64,000 nt of DNA from Poa pratensis (GCA_947311845.1 CAMZMU010000062.1:52945365-53009364); one strand, 5' to 3'. Positions 1 through 10,443 are shown, counted from the first letter of the stretch. The notes: generated by a model not told the origin, from the letters alone. A program made the numbers and translations.

Positions 1-120
1 TGGTGCGGCTGCGAGTTCATCGCATTCACCATCTACAACTTCTACACCAACTACGACGCGGCCTTCCCCACCCCCCGCCATGTGCACAGGCTCCCCTACA
101 ACATCAACGACGAGGAGTGA
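1..120 (+). CDS. 3' end of an unidentified gene (39 codons)
   Basis: The window opens inside a reading frame (frame 1) that runs 39 codons to a TGA at 118-120. The peptide is rich in aromatic residues and asparagine (FTIYNFYTNYD near the start) and ends in an acidic NDEE tail. GC content is high up to the stop and falls sharply after it, which fits the end of a coding exon followed by a 3' UTR. I do not recognise the family. The start and most of the gene lie outside the window. Confidence 0.6.
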   Translation, partial: WCGCEFIAFTIYNFYTNYDAAFPTPRHVHRLPYNINDEE

Positions 121-388
121 GCAAGAAGGGGCGCCCGAGCAAGAAGATGCTGCAGCCCCGTTTAAGTTTTATTTACTTCGTGTCATTTACTTTCCCTTGT
201 CCTGTCGTGTCGTGTCTCCATCCAGTTTCTACTTATTAGTAATGAGTTGTAAGAGTGTGTTTTCATTAGTTGTAAGGGTGCTACTATATGTAAGGGTGCT
301 ACTATATGTTTTTATGTATTGTTCGTGCTAATATATCTATGTTTCGTTCAAGTAATATTGTACTTTCTTTGCATTCTAAGACGTACGT

Positions 389-394
389 AATAAA
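389..394 (+). terminator. AATAAA polyadenylation signal
   Basis: An AATAAA hexamer lies about 270 bases past the stop of the upstream partial gene, in T-rich DNA typical of a plant 3' UTR. It is a plausible poly(A) signal for that gene, but plant signals are loose and this is inference. Confidence 0.4.
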
Positions 395-686
395 GACAAA
401 AAATATATCTATGTTTGTTTCTATGGGCTCCCCTACGCGGGTGGGCTGCTTTCTATTTGAGCCTGATTACTTTCTCACGGCCCAACACTCTGTTTTTTTT
501 TTCTCGAAACTGAACTTTGGTCTACACTCTGTTAACTGAGGGCACCCGCTAACTGAAGAACAAAAATTGCGTGAAGAACAGACGAACTTTCCAAATTACT
601 TCTTCGATTCAGTTACATGAACTTGGCATGGCGCACAGATCGCGTCCTCTGCCGTCACATACCGAGCTAACTGACCAACTAAACCC

Positions 687-1285
687 TCAAATAGCTAACG
701 ATGGATGAATAACAGGTAAAAGAAAAATGAGCAGCACATAGACAACTCCAAGAGCAATTGCACACAAATAGAAAATTGCAGCCATCTGATTGTCCTGCTT
801 CTTCAGATCGACGAGTTTCTTTAGCTGTTTGCTCATTTTATTCAGCTCGGCCTTCACTTCCGCGAGATCTGCATTCTGCACCGTAGCAGATCCCAGTTGC
901 TCCACCGCCGACGGCAAATTGGGGGCCAGGGTTGTGCCCGCCTTTTCAATCCTCTTGATATACAGATCAAGCCACTCGAAATGATCGCATGGAAACAGAT
1001 CCTGAAAAATAGGATGCAGTTAACCCAGATCGGATGAAACCCAAAATTGAGGAAAATAAAACGAAATTGGGAAAATTGGGTGAGGGGAAACCCAGATCTC
1101 ACCTTCCCCGGCTCTGGTTTGCTCTCGCATTTGACATACTCGAACCCGGCGTTGCCGTTCTTGTCGCTGGTGGTGACCCGCCGCTTCAGAGGTGCCGTCC
1201 GTGGGCACTCAGGGCAACTAAATAGCGGAACTGGACCGTAGCGCGGCCAGTTACGCTGGGAGGCGGAAGCAGAGCTCGAAGACAT
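687..1285 (-). CDS. GRF-type zinc-finger protein with C-terminal membrane anchor (two exons)
   Basis: Two exons on the minus strand: 1285-1103 (61 codons) and 1001-687 (104 codons plus stop), giving 165 residues. The intron has a GT donor at 1102-1101 and an AG acceptor at 1003-1002, with phase preserved. The N-terminal part has the GRF zinc-finger pattern: C24 and C27 (CPECPR), C53 (VKCES) and C66 followed by DHFEWLD, where the C-x-HFEW signature crosses the intron. GRF fingers in other proteins bind nucleic acid. Residues about 105-130 look like a coiled coil (LAEVKAELNKMSKQLKKL), and about 134-158 is a strong hydrophobic segment before a short tail, so a tail-anchored membrane protein is likely. 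The start is the ATG followed by a serine run; a longer in-frame extension to 1834 is open only by GC bias. Cellular role unknown. Confidence 0.85.
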
Positions 1286-1610
1286 ACCTCTACCGCCGGC
1301 GTTGATGCGCGCTGTCGCCAGAGAAGAAGGGGGACGAGAGGATGCGGGCAACGGTCGGAAAGCTCGCTCGCGGGGGATGGCTCTAGCACGGGGGCGAGAT
1401 GGATCTGTTTTGTACCAGCTGATGACACGCCTCGCCACGGCCCAATACCAAGGTCCAAACGTCTCGCCACGGCCCAATACCACGGCCCAACGCCACGCCG
1501 ACCGCCTCCCGTTCCCCTTCTTGCCCACCCAAAGGTGTCGCCTCCCGCTCCCACTTGCTCGCCGCCGGCGACCAATCCACCTCCAGCTGCAGATCCAGCA
1601 CCGCGCCACA
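1286..1610. promoter_or_regulatory. Divergent promoter interval with duplicated GGCCCAAT block
   Basis: These 325 bases separate the start codons of two genes transcribed away from each other. A 20-base block, CTCGCCACGGCCCAATACCA, occurs at 1431-1450 and again at 1463-1482, followed by another GGCCCAA at 1483-1489. GGCCCA/TGGGCC motifs are the site II type elements bound by TCP factors in plant promoters of housekeeping genes, and CCAAT-like cores overlap them. No clear TATA box is visible. That both genes are driven from here is inferred from geometry. Confidence 0.5.
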
Positions 1611-2042
1611 ATGTTTAGGAGGGGGAGTTCAAACGCGGGCCATTCCGGTGGCGGTAACCGCTCCGACGAGGAGCGGAAGGAGCGAAAGACGCGGCCGGCG
1701 CCGGAGCCGAAGCCGGAGCCTGAGACGGACGATTTGCCGGCGGAGGAGGACGACGATGAGTTCGTCCTTCCGGACGATTTGCCGCCTATTCCGCCGGGCG
1801 GGTGCCGCGTCACGCGCGGCGGCCGCACCGGCACCTACAGCTTCCGCGTCCTCCAAGACGTCGTGTTGCCAGCATGGAAGAGGGTGGACGACGCCGACGC
1901 CGAGCTGGCCGCTGCGGAGGAGGCGTTCAAGGCCGGCGAGGAGGGCGCCGAGCAGCGCTTTCGTGTGGCGGTGGACGCGCGGGAGGTCGCCGTGGCCGTC
2001 CTCCGCATCGTAGAGCAGGAGGACCTCGGCGTCGATCCGTAG
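1611..2042 (+). CDS. GC-rich single-exon gene of unknown function (143 aa)
   Basis: ATG at 1611 in an ACAATG context, stop TAG at 2040-2042. The protein starts with a Gly/Ser/Arg-rich basic stretch, followed by a Pro/Glu region (PAPEPKPEPE), an acidic segment (AEEDDDEF), a short LPDDLPPIPPGG motif and a C-terminal helical half (about residues 75-143) rich in Ala, Glu and Val. There is no signal peptide or membrane segment. GC content is very high, as in many grass genes, and drops right after the stop. An in-frame upstream extension to 1302 exists but would run through the divergent promoter, so I chose the internal ATG. I do not recognise the family. Confidence 0.6.
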   Translation: MFRRGSSNAGHSGGGNRSDEERKERKTRPAPEPKPEPETDDLPAEEDDDEFVLPDDLPPIPPGGCRVTRGGRTGTYSFRVLQDVVLPAWKRVDDADAELAAAEEAFKAGEEGAEQRFRVAVDAREVAVAVLRIVEQEDLGVDP

Positions 2043-2838
2043 ATTGACGACACCGCCGCCGCCGCCGCACCACCGCCGCCGCATTAGTTTTTATATTTTG
2101 TTATTATTAGAAGTACTATGTAAAATGGCCGTTTGTGGCCCACCCCCCTAAATATGAATGAAAATGGCCTATATATGGCCTGTTAACATTTGCTGACATG
2201 GACAAAGAGGTGGGTCCCACGCTCGAAGGTGCTCCTGTGGGTCCTTTGCTGATGTGGATAAGTGGGGGTCCCACCAGGCTCACATAATTCCAACCCCTAA
2301 CCTATCCCTTGCGGTTAAGCCCGACTGTCGCACGCGAGCTATTTCAGCAGCGAGGTGGTGTCGCACGCGAGCTATTTCAACCAACGACGTCGCTGTGCAT
2401 CGATTGGCATGAAAAAACGTCGCATAGGAGCTATTCGCCCAGAAATATATCATCAACTGTTGATTTTCATGATTCATGCTAGACATGAGTTGCAACATAG
2501 TTTGCAACTGAAATTTGATGGCATGCATCACCTGCTTGAAATTTAATTCTTACTGACCGCGAATTAGCCTGTGTTTCCCACTGTATTTCTTCGCGGTGGA
2601 TTTTTTTTTCCCGTTATTAACATGTTTATGTTGAACCCATACAAATATAGCTTGTCACCGTGACATGTGATAGGTCCTCGGAGCTAGCTGCTACGCAATG
2701 GCCGTTTAAACAACACTAGACAACTGAGAAGGATTGAAAGCCAGGGGCGGAGCTCTCAGTAGATCGAAGTATGGTTTGGCCATCCGAGCCGCACGCAGGA
2801 GCCACCTGAGAGTAAGATGACTCGATTGTGGTCGTACC
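2043..2838. other. Intergenic; short direct repeat
   Basis: No gene is visible in these 800 bases. A 20-base block (GTCGCACGCGAGCTATTTCA) is present at 2327-2346 and again at 2360-2379. The sequence after the 1611-2042 gene is probably its 3' UTR. Confidence 0.5.
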
Positions 2839-3281
2839 TAGGGCTGGACTAACCATCTGCTCAGATCGTTAAAGCTCGGCTCGTTATGACTCGTGATCGT
2901 TAAGACTCGGATCGTTATACGTTCGCGAGCGCTCGCGAGCAGCTCGTTAAACTCGTTAAGAAGATATATCAGAGTATTTAGCTAATTAAGCAAGCTATCG
3001 AGCAAGCATCAGGAGCAAAAGATTTTGGACATAGATATACTTACAAAAATATGGTGACATACATTTGTCAAACATCTACCATGTGCAAAAATACTTAACA
3101 GATGCAGATTTACAGCCTACTGGCATGTTGATAACGAGCTTAACGAGTAGCTCATGAAACTCGTTAGTTTGATTGTTTAGCTCATTAGTTGTAACGAACT
3201 AAAATTGCTGCTCAGCTCGGTTCATTAACAAAACGAGCCGAGCTCAAACGAGTCGAAATTCGAGCTTCATGTCTAGCCCTA
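2839..3281. mobile_element. Non-autonomous hAT-type element (443 bp)
   Basis: The element is bounded by 11-bp imperfect terminal inverted repeats, TAGGGCTGGAC at 2839 and GTCTAGCCCTA ending at 3281. It is flanked by an exact 8-bp duplication, GTCGTACC, at 2831-2838 and 3282-3289. An 8-bp duplication with TAGGG-type termini is the hallmark of the hAT superfamily. The interior has no ORF but has many copies of ACTCGTTA/TAACGAG/GCTCG motifs in both orientations near the ends, and a central palindrome around 2932-2950 (CTCGCGAGCGCTCGCGAG core). Such subterminal repeats are typical transposase binding sites. Confidence 0.85.
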
Positions 3282-3289
3282 GTCGTACC

Positions 3290-6200
3290 ATAGGACGGGC
3301 ATCGGTGCATGAAGGATTGAAGGGCGACCGTCCATGGCTCCGGGAAGAGAATTGACCAAAATGAAAAAGTTCATAGTAATCACTATGCTATTATCGCAAT
3401 CAGACTATTTGGCATTGACCGACGTGAGCTTCACGTTGCCGATACACCGAGGTATTCTTAGGTTGTTGTCTTTCGTGAAGCCGGAATCGACGACTCGAGG
3501 ATGACGATGATGTCGGTGGGCAATCTAGATGATTATCCTTGGTGTGTGTGCTTTTTGGTAGCCACATTGGATTTGTGTGCACCCTCGTGAAAATTGTATT
3601 CCATGATGACCGATGAACGTGTTTGTATCGGTTTTGGCTGTTTTTTCGCTAATTAACCAACAAACTCTCTTCTTAGTGAAAATTGTTTTGTCTTGTTTTA
3701 AATATTATGCTAACAAAAAACTGTTTACGATCTCATGTTAAAAAATATAAATGTAAAAGATATTTTCTAGCCAACACTTATAGTTTTGAATATGATTTTT
3801 ATTTTTAAATATCTAGAAAATTGTATAAATATATACTAAAAATCGACCAGACAAAATGCAACAGGTACATTTATGATCAGAGAACACAATTTTAATTAGC
3901 ATGCTAGTGTCTTTGCGGTGTGAAGTCCTGCACGTTTTGCGGAAATCGACGTAAAATATCTTTCGATATTTAAGTGTCTACAACGTATTTTTATATCATA
4001 AACTGGCATGTGGCTTCTGTACACGATATCATAGCACACACATTGCATTGCATTGCATAAGAGCATATCAAAAAGTAAATTCACATATGCAACCATACGA
4101 GAAATCCGTACCACCTTTTGTTCCTTGGTGATTATTCTAAACAATGTTGCTTAAATACCAAGTATGAAACATGCCCACTATTTTCTTTTTTGACTCTCGA
4201 AGTTTCGCTAAATATGTTACTAAATCATAAACTAGAAAACACAACTGAGATTATTTTATATCATACTCTATATAGATCTTTATCATAAATATGTATAGAT
4301 CATGCATTGTTGAAAAATAGTTCTGGAACATTTTTTTCCTGCAAAGTATAGTGTAACATCAGTCATTCATATTTGGTAGAAACAAAAAACACACTAACTA
4401 ATATTTAGTAGTATTGCGTGGCTAAACTATGCTAGCAAACAGAAAATTGAACTTGTAATTATGCAACACGCTAAAAATATATCTAGAGAAATATAATAGT
4501 TTAGTACAAATAACATAGACCCAAGGATTAATATTAATCACATGCGCAAATAGGTGCATTCTAAATGCAATAATGGTAGACCCAAACATAATCTGCATAA
4601 TACACATGCAAAGTTACTATAACTAGTAGTTTCAGTGACACATCGAGGTTCTTCTAAAATTTAATCAACTCACTTTCAGAAATCCAAGAAAAAATCTGCG
4701 AAATATAATAAGATCCTAAACAGTATCTATCCCTTGATAGCCTGATTTAATATTCCATCCCAATACTATAAATATTATACTAAACTAGAAATATATATGC
4801 TTTCCGGCTTATCCATCAAACCATGACGAAGAAGCTTGAATTTTTTGTTCTACTTGAGCGGAACCTACAGTTCAAAGTTTGTTATTATGAAGTAAACTAG
4901 TCCAAGAACTTATGCCTATTTGAGCTTAGCCACTTACCAGGACGACAAAGAACACGTTAAGAATGCTCAGAAGAGCCATGAATACTGTGAATATGGCCAT
5001 TCCTTAGTGCTCGGGAAATATTTGATGGAAAATATAGAGTATGTGTTTAAGCTCCATGCAATATAAAACATAAAGAATGATGCCAAAAAGGGGATATACT
5101 GTGAGGCTTTGTGGTAGCTCATGCAGTAACCTGTCATGGTCAAAAGAACTCTTGCCCTGAAATTAAATAAGGAAATACAAAATAAAAATAATTTTTTTTA
5201 TCACGGAACATGATCGATACCTGAAATTGCCACACCAAGAAACGTAATAAACATCATTTTTTTAAGGATAACACTTGCATTAGAAGGAAAAGAAGTAATA
5301 GCAAGGCAGAACACAACAAATCGATATGTTTTATTTTCCAAAAGACTAATAATGTGCACGTACACACGTACTCTCATTAATATACAAATATGTAGGCTAC
5401 TGCAAGCACAAAATATTTCCGAAACTATTTTTCAAACCATAAAATGCATAGTTTCAACACGTACAATGATAAAATTGTACACGAAAGTTTATCACTCAAG
5501 GCCTAGAACATTTTACTAAAATGTTAAGTCCCATGGAAATTCATTATCAATTTATTACACAATAGTCAATTGAATATCTCCTAATTTAAAGGATAGCCTA
5601 ACATTTTTATTCACCTTGTGAGGCATCTTATCTCAGTCAGATTATTCACAACGATGGAAACCATTTTTCTCAAATATCTCCTATGTGGAGGAATCACCAC
5701 AATAGTCAACGGTGTATGTCCTCCTATATTGTTCTCATATGTTTTCTTCGGGTCATCGGAGTAGTAGGTATTGGAACATATATTTTAGCATCAACTTCCT
5801 CTAAGAACTTATCACGATACAATGCATTATGCACGATCTTTACCACCGAAGCTATAATGGCCAAGAAATTCACATTCTAGAGAAGTTATAAGCACATCCA
5901 GTTTTTTGGTCCTGATAACAAAACGTTCACCGAAGCCCCAACAATCATGAGATTGTTAGTTTACTACAAAAAAAAGGTCGTAGAATAAAGCTTATCCTTC
6001 TTTGTATAAATAAATTCTTATGGCAAAAGATTTTATTTGGTCACGATCGAAGTACAGTGTTCAGGCTGATGCTTTGTTTAATATCTAAGTGCAATGGTCG
6101 ATATTGCATACCTTTAGACTTATGCATGGATTTTTGACTCAGTGGATCAATTTGCTAATATCTCTCTATCGTCTAATGAATGAAGACCTTCTAACTTCTT

Positions 6201-6338
6201 ACATGCAACACACATATGTGCACAATATATGTCCACATCACATTTCTGCCGCTCTGAACTTTCATAGTTATTGTCGCGGCAGTGGAAGATGGGGTTACTC
6301 TGATGCTGCTAACGTGGGTCCGCTGCACGGCAATATAA
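3290..6338. other. AT-rich intergenic region
   Basis: About 3 kb of AT-rich DNA with only short chance ORFs. The one stretch that looks gene-like is the short minus-strand exon candidate at 4938-5000, listed separately. No terminal inverted repeats or target duplications were recognised here. Confidence 0.5.
4938..5000 (-). CDS. Possible orphan first exon encoding a signal-peptide-like segment
   Basis: Reading the minus strand from an ATG at 5000, 21 codons encode a hydrophobic stretch (MAIFTVFMALLSILNVFFVVL is the pattern over 4938-5000). It is followed directly by a consensus plant donor, GTAAGT, at 4937-4932. That looks like exon 1 of a secreted or membrane protein gene. I could not find a convincing second exon downstream (lower coordinates), so it may be a relic or a chance match. 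Confidence 0.2.
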
Positions 6339-6780
6339 TACTCCCTCCGTTCCTATATATAGTGCGCCTAAGCTTTTTGCACGAATATTAACACAACTGT
6401 ATAATGTACGTATTGGACTGAACTCGGCCAGTAAAAAACGGAAGGAAAGCAGTCTGTATCAGCCAATGATTGGAAAGAATCCGTGCGATCGTATGCCCTT
6501 CCAAATAAACGATCGCAATAATTAATTGCGCCCGCTGGCCGGAACTCCACGATCACGTCCGATCTCTTTCCTCGATAGCTTCTCTCTCGCGGGAAAATGT
6601 TTGGCGCGGAAACAAAAAGCTCTCCTCCTGAACCTCTAAAACTCTCCCGCTCAACTCCTCTCACACGGGTACAGAAAGTTGCGAAAATTTGAAGGAGTCT
6701 TGCTTAGCAGCGTTCGTACCAATGAGCGGCAAGGCAATGGCGGCATTGTTCTGAATTTCGATTTTTCAGCCGCCAAAACT

Positions 6781-6790
6781 ACCCTATAAA
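6781..6790 (+). promoter_or_regulatory. TATA box for the mariner transposase gene
   Basis: A CCCTATAAATCC motif lies about 115 bases before the proposed transposase start codon, at a normal distance for a plant TATA box plus a short 5' UTR. Confidence 0.45.
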
Positions 6791-6899
6791 TCCTCCGCCT
6801 CCATGTCCTCTTTCTCCCCATTCACCATTGGCCCCTCTCGACGCAGCTTCTCTTGCTGCAGATCTCCCCCCACCGATTCTCTCCCGATATCCAGTTCAT

Positions 6900-9065
6900 A
6901 TGGCTAATCAGGTGGAAGCACGGCTCAACTGGGATGTAGTCGAAGAAGAGTTTGATGAGGATGCGGACGATCTCAACTACGACTACGAATGGGTTGTTCC
7001 CGAACAAGGTTCGTCAATCGTCATCGACCATGATTATTTTTTGCACCCCGTTTCATGTGTACGTGGCCCGCTGTTCTTTCCATGGTAGATGTTCATCAAG
7101 CTGAACCTTCCGATCGCCGGCGTGGAGCAAGGCTGGGACTCGCCGGGCAAGGAGGTCATGGACAGGCAGGTCAAGGGCTTCACATTCCGCCCATCAGGCA
7201 CCCTTGGCTTCGTCAGCGGGTACGCTCCGTCGTTCACCGTAGCAGTGAGGCGGGAAGCGGCAGCGGCATGGTTGCACGTGGGCGATTACGTCTTGGACTG
7301 ACAGGGCGCAGCCATCTAAGAGCACCGGTGACAAGATGGCCCGGACTCGGTAATCTCCAAGGTCACTCTCATTCCGTTTCATGTGTTTAGTTTGCATGTG
7401 TAGTAGACTATAGATTAGCAGTTGTTCATCATGTCTATAGTAGAAGTTGAACCCGAGGAAGATATCAATGAAGAAGGCGGGGTGAATGGAGAAGCCACGG
7501 GTAATGTTTGCCTCTTGTTAGTATTCAGCCAAATCATACTCATATTGCATGGATTGCTAGAGTGTAGACGTTGCATGGAGTAGCCTGCTGGATGTCCGTA
7601 CTGGTTTTCATTTTTTTTTTTTTTAGAAATAAAGGGCCTCGCCCCAGCTCCATTTCATAGAAACGAAACTTGTAGTCTTACAGCATCCAGGGTTTACAGT
7701 ACTCGGAGTAAGCAGCAGAGAGCTGAACTCAGAAAGCTAAAGCAGGAACGATTAAGCATCGCCCTAGAAACTAGAAAGGAAAATAAATCGAGATGATTTT
7801 CTGAAGCTAGTGCTCAGAGAACATCAGGCCATGGAGGGATCGTCGGCATCGCCGTGTCCCTAGAGGGAGCCTTGCCACCAGCTCCGGCAGCCCACGAAGA
7901 GCAGCATTGCTACCGGGGGTACGCCCCAGCACCGTCGTCGAAGACCGCAGCCATGAGGACGACGGGGAAGATCCGCTCCCCAGGGGACCCGCTCCCCAGT
8001 ACTGGTTTTCATTTGCATGCAGCAGCCTGACTATCCGATCGCTTTACTCTGCAGGTGCCAATGGTACATTGAGAAAAAGAAGGTCGTATAAACTCCATGA
8101 GAAGCAAGCCGTTTATGCGATGGTTCTAGAGAGGACCACTCAAGGGATACTGAGCCGAGGAGTATCAGCGGACGTGTCTGTACTAACTGGGGTACCTACG
8201 AGGACAATTCAGAGCTGGTGGAATATATGCAAGGAAGCCGGTGGCATACATGGGCTGGAAAACAAACGTGCAAAAAATTATGGGCGCAAGAGGGTAGCCT
8301 TCAATCCGGAGGCTATTAAGCAAGTGGATTTGAGGAAAAGAACTACTCTTAGGGATTTAGCAAATGAGCTGCATATGTCGAAGACTACGTTATGGCGTCG
8401 TCTGAAGGAGGGGTTGCTAAGGCGTCACACAAATGCTTTCGTTGTGTAGGTCACCAAATTACTCCCTGCGGTTACGAAAGATGTGAGCCGGGAATACATG
8501 ATAAATTTCCTGCTACCTGCGATAAAGGCCAGGTGGCCTGCGGCCGAGCGTGGCATGCCAATATTTATCCAACAGGATAATGCGAAGACGCATATCCCTG
8601 TGGATGACCCAGAATTTGTCGCTGCGGCTCAAGCTGATGGTTGGGACATCCGCCTCAGATGCCAGCCTCCAAACTCCCCTGACCTAAATATTCTAGATTT
8701 AGGTTTTTTTGCAGCACTGCAATCACTTTTCCACAAGTTATCTCCAGGTATCTGTACAAGTTGGTGTTTTTTCATAAAGTTAATTTTGAGTTACACTGAT
8801 CGTTTACTATTTGTGCAGGTTCTGTTGAAGACATTGTACTGAAGGTGCAACAGGCCTTCGAGGAGTACCCACCCGAGCGAAGCAACAAGATCTTCCTCAC
8901 TTTGCAAGCTTGTATGCAAGAAGTTTTAAAGCAGCTGGGAGGGAACCGTTACAAAGTTCCACACATGCGAAGGCGGTGCTAGAGAGGCTCGGTGCTCTCC
9001 CGGTGGCATTAGACTGTGCGGCAAGTATTGTTAGGGATGCCATCGAATTTTTGCCAGATGCTTAG
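6900..9065 (+). pseudogene. Mariner-like transposase, damaged (lacks first catalytic Asp)
   Basis: Exons appear at 6900-7008 (acidic N-terminus), 7089 to about 7350, 7431-7500, 8055-8747 and 8819-9065. The 7500/8055 and 8747/8819 junctions are GT-AG and keep phase; how the first three join is unclear. The fourth exon encodes the helix-turn-helix DNA-binding half (8060-8440), ending in a GLLRRHTNAF motif. The catalytic half then resumes in another frame at about 8450 with VSREY, QQDN (Asp at 8576-8578) and LDLGFF, the last Asp exactly 39 residues after the QQDN Asp as in the plant DD39D family. The expected segment with the first Asp (DEKWF-type motif) is absent, so roughly 130-150 residues are deleted with a frame change. 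A further one-base shift near 8965 truncates the conserved C-terminus, which resumes in another frame to a TAG at 9063. It should be inactive. Confidence 0.85.
7614..7998 (-). mobile_element. 5'-truncated LINE or other retroposon in a transposase intron (385 bp)
   Basis: A 16-bp duplication (GTACTGGTTTTCATTT) flanks the insert at 7598-7613 and 7999-8014. The insert begins with a T run on the plus strand, which is the poly(A) tail of a minus-strand element. The sequence next to the tail (GAGGCCCTTTATTTCT on the minus strand) resembles grass LINE 3' ends. It sits in the intron between transposase exons 7431-7500 and 8055-8747, so splicing need not be affected. Confidence 0.75.
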
Positions 9066-9373
9066 TGTGATGTAATCAGATTAGGCCCATGCAATATGGT
9101 TTTTTCTTGTGTTGAACTTGGTGTGGATCGGAATTTTAGCTTTTGGAACTAGTTCTACTTTAACATGCTCATGCATAATTTTATGTACTACTCATACATG
9201 ATTTGGTAAATTGATTGAAAAGAGTGTTGCATAAGGAGTACATAAATTTATTGAAACGAGTACACGACTACGGTACATAGATGTATTCATGCTCATAGAT
9301 CAGTTAATTGAAACGAGTACACAGAGAAGGAACTACATGTCTCTTTTTATTCTCTTCCCCAATTCTCAGATCT
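9066..9373. other. Space between the two convergent genes of the mariner element
   Basis: This is the 3' flank of the transposase gene and of the opposing minus-strand gene. It is AT-rich, and a 20-base phrase (ATTGAAACGAGTACAC) is repeated around 9250 and 9308. No gene is visible. Confidence 0.4.
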
Positions 9374-9624
9374 TTAGTACGAACGTCCTGAGTCGCTCCC
9401 TTGATCTTCTTCTTCTTCATCGCTAGCCATGTCGTAGCCATTCGGTGGAGACTCATCATCTGATGGTGGCTTGTACAAAGCTCTCATCTCGCCACACCCG
9501 AAACACTCATACTTTGCCATTTCAATTAACCAATGCGAGAAGTCAGTCTTAGTTCCAGGAAACTGACGACACCGCGGGCATCAAGGTCGACGGCTTGATC
9601 ACCTCCGTTTTCATGGAACAGATG
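9374..9624 (-). pseudogene. C-terminal part of a second, minus-strand gene in the mariner element
   Basis: Read on the minus strand, this stretch carries a frame ending in TAA at 9376-9374. It encodes a CPRC motif, an aromatic/charged spacer, a CFGCGEMRALY motif and a very acidic tail (SDEEEEDQGSDSG). The paired CxxC motifs look like a small zinc-binding module. Its N-terminal part continues at 18227-18496 on the far side of the CACTA insertion, which splits the gene between 9624 and 18224. A TGA precedes the CPRC frame, while the adjacent frame carries the Ser/Pro/Lys-type sequence of the upstream part, so at least one frameshift (or an unrecognised splice) lies near 9580. I do not recognise the family. 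Confidence 0.5.
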
Positions 9625-9643
9625 CACTAGTACAGAAAAGCTT

Positions 9644-9875
9644 TTCTGTGGCGCACCAGTTTGCTATTCTGTGGCGCATGGGTGGTGCGCCACAGAATAG
9701 TCGCCACTAAATAAGCTATTCTGTGGCGCACCACCCATGCGCCACAGAATAGTGGCTATTCTGTGGCGCACCGCGACTGGTGCGCCACAGAATAACTATT
9801 CTGTGGCGCACCCGTTTAACCATGCGCCACAGAATAGGGTGCGCCACAGAATAGTAATCGGTGCGCCACAGAATT
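9644..9875. repeat. Left subterminal repeat array of the CACTA element
   Basis: About eleven copies of TTCTGTGGCGCAC or its reverse complement, mostly arranged as head-to-head pairs that can fold into hairpins of roughly 16-bp arms. In En/Spm such subterminal arrays bind the element's TNPA-type protein; the role here is by analogy. Confidence 0.85.
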
Positions 9876-10443
9876 ACTGCGCAGTACTGTACCCGTATAT
9901 TCATACAAATACCAGTATAATACCAGAATACATGTATATTTCATATTTACACAGATATAACAGAAACAGAGATATATTTTCACAGATATATCAAAACAAA
10001 CACATTACTAATATATGTCATCACAAGTTGATACAAAAGTGCGGAAGTTTTACACAATTGTTGAGATATACAAAAGTTCATCGAATCGTTGCCCACGTTA
10101 CAAAATGAAGTGTTCACCGCCTACACTAGGATCGAATAGATTACATCTCGGCGTTGACGGTGAGCAATAGCGGGAATACGACGATCTCATGTAGCCTTCT
10201 TCGCGAGCGCTACGAGCGGAGCGGCGCCGGGAACGGTTTGCCGAGAGGCCCTTGAGTTTGTATTCCTGCATATCACAAGTTTCACTGACGCCATCTCTGC
10301 GTCACATAGTGTCACAACATTTTAATCATCGGCATTCTAGAAATGAATTAGCTAAGGTCAACTAACAATCATGCCTCATACTTAACTGGTATCAACTTAC
10401 AAAAATCATGCCTCATATTTTATATCAACTTACCACAAAAAGA
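9876..10443. other. 3' flank of the CACTA Ulp1-related gene
   Basis: AT-rich sequence downstream of the minus-strand gene. A GTAAGT donor follows that gene's stop at about 10434, and an AG acceptor lies near 10267, so a 3' UTR intron and final non-coding exon are likely. No further ORF is supported. Confidence 0.4.

Noticed and set aside
854..1834. 326-codon minus-strand ORF covering the GRF gene and the divergent promoter
   Set aside because: It reads through an intron with good GT-AG sites and through promoter sequence. It is open because of GC bias, and the real protein uses only 1285-1103 of it, spliced to 1001-687.
1629..2084. 151-codon minus-strand ORF opposite the 1611-2042 gene
   Set aside because: Shadow of a GC-rich gene; Arg/Ala/Gly composition and no motif.
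3400..4144. Minus-strand ORFs of 60-82 codons
   Set aside because: Isolated short frames in AT-rich DNA with no splice context, motif or codon bias.
7089..7301. A separate 70-codon gene (MFIKLNL...)
   Set aside because: It starts exactly at a splice acceptor (AG at 7087-7088) in the mariner element. The alternative phase continues the preceding exon, so this frame is more likely a by-product; the true phase is unresolved.
9644..9875. CRISPR-like array
   Set aside because: The repeats alternate in orientation and have no regular spacers; they are CACTA subterminal repeats in a plant genome.
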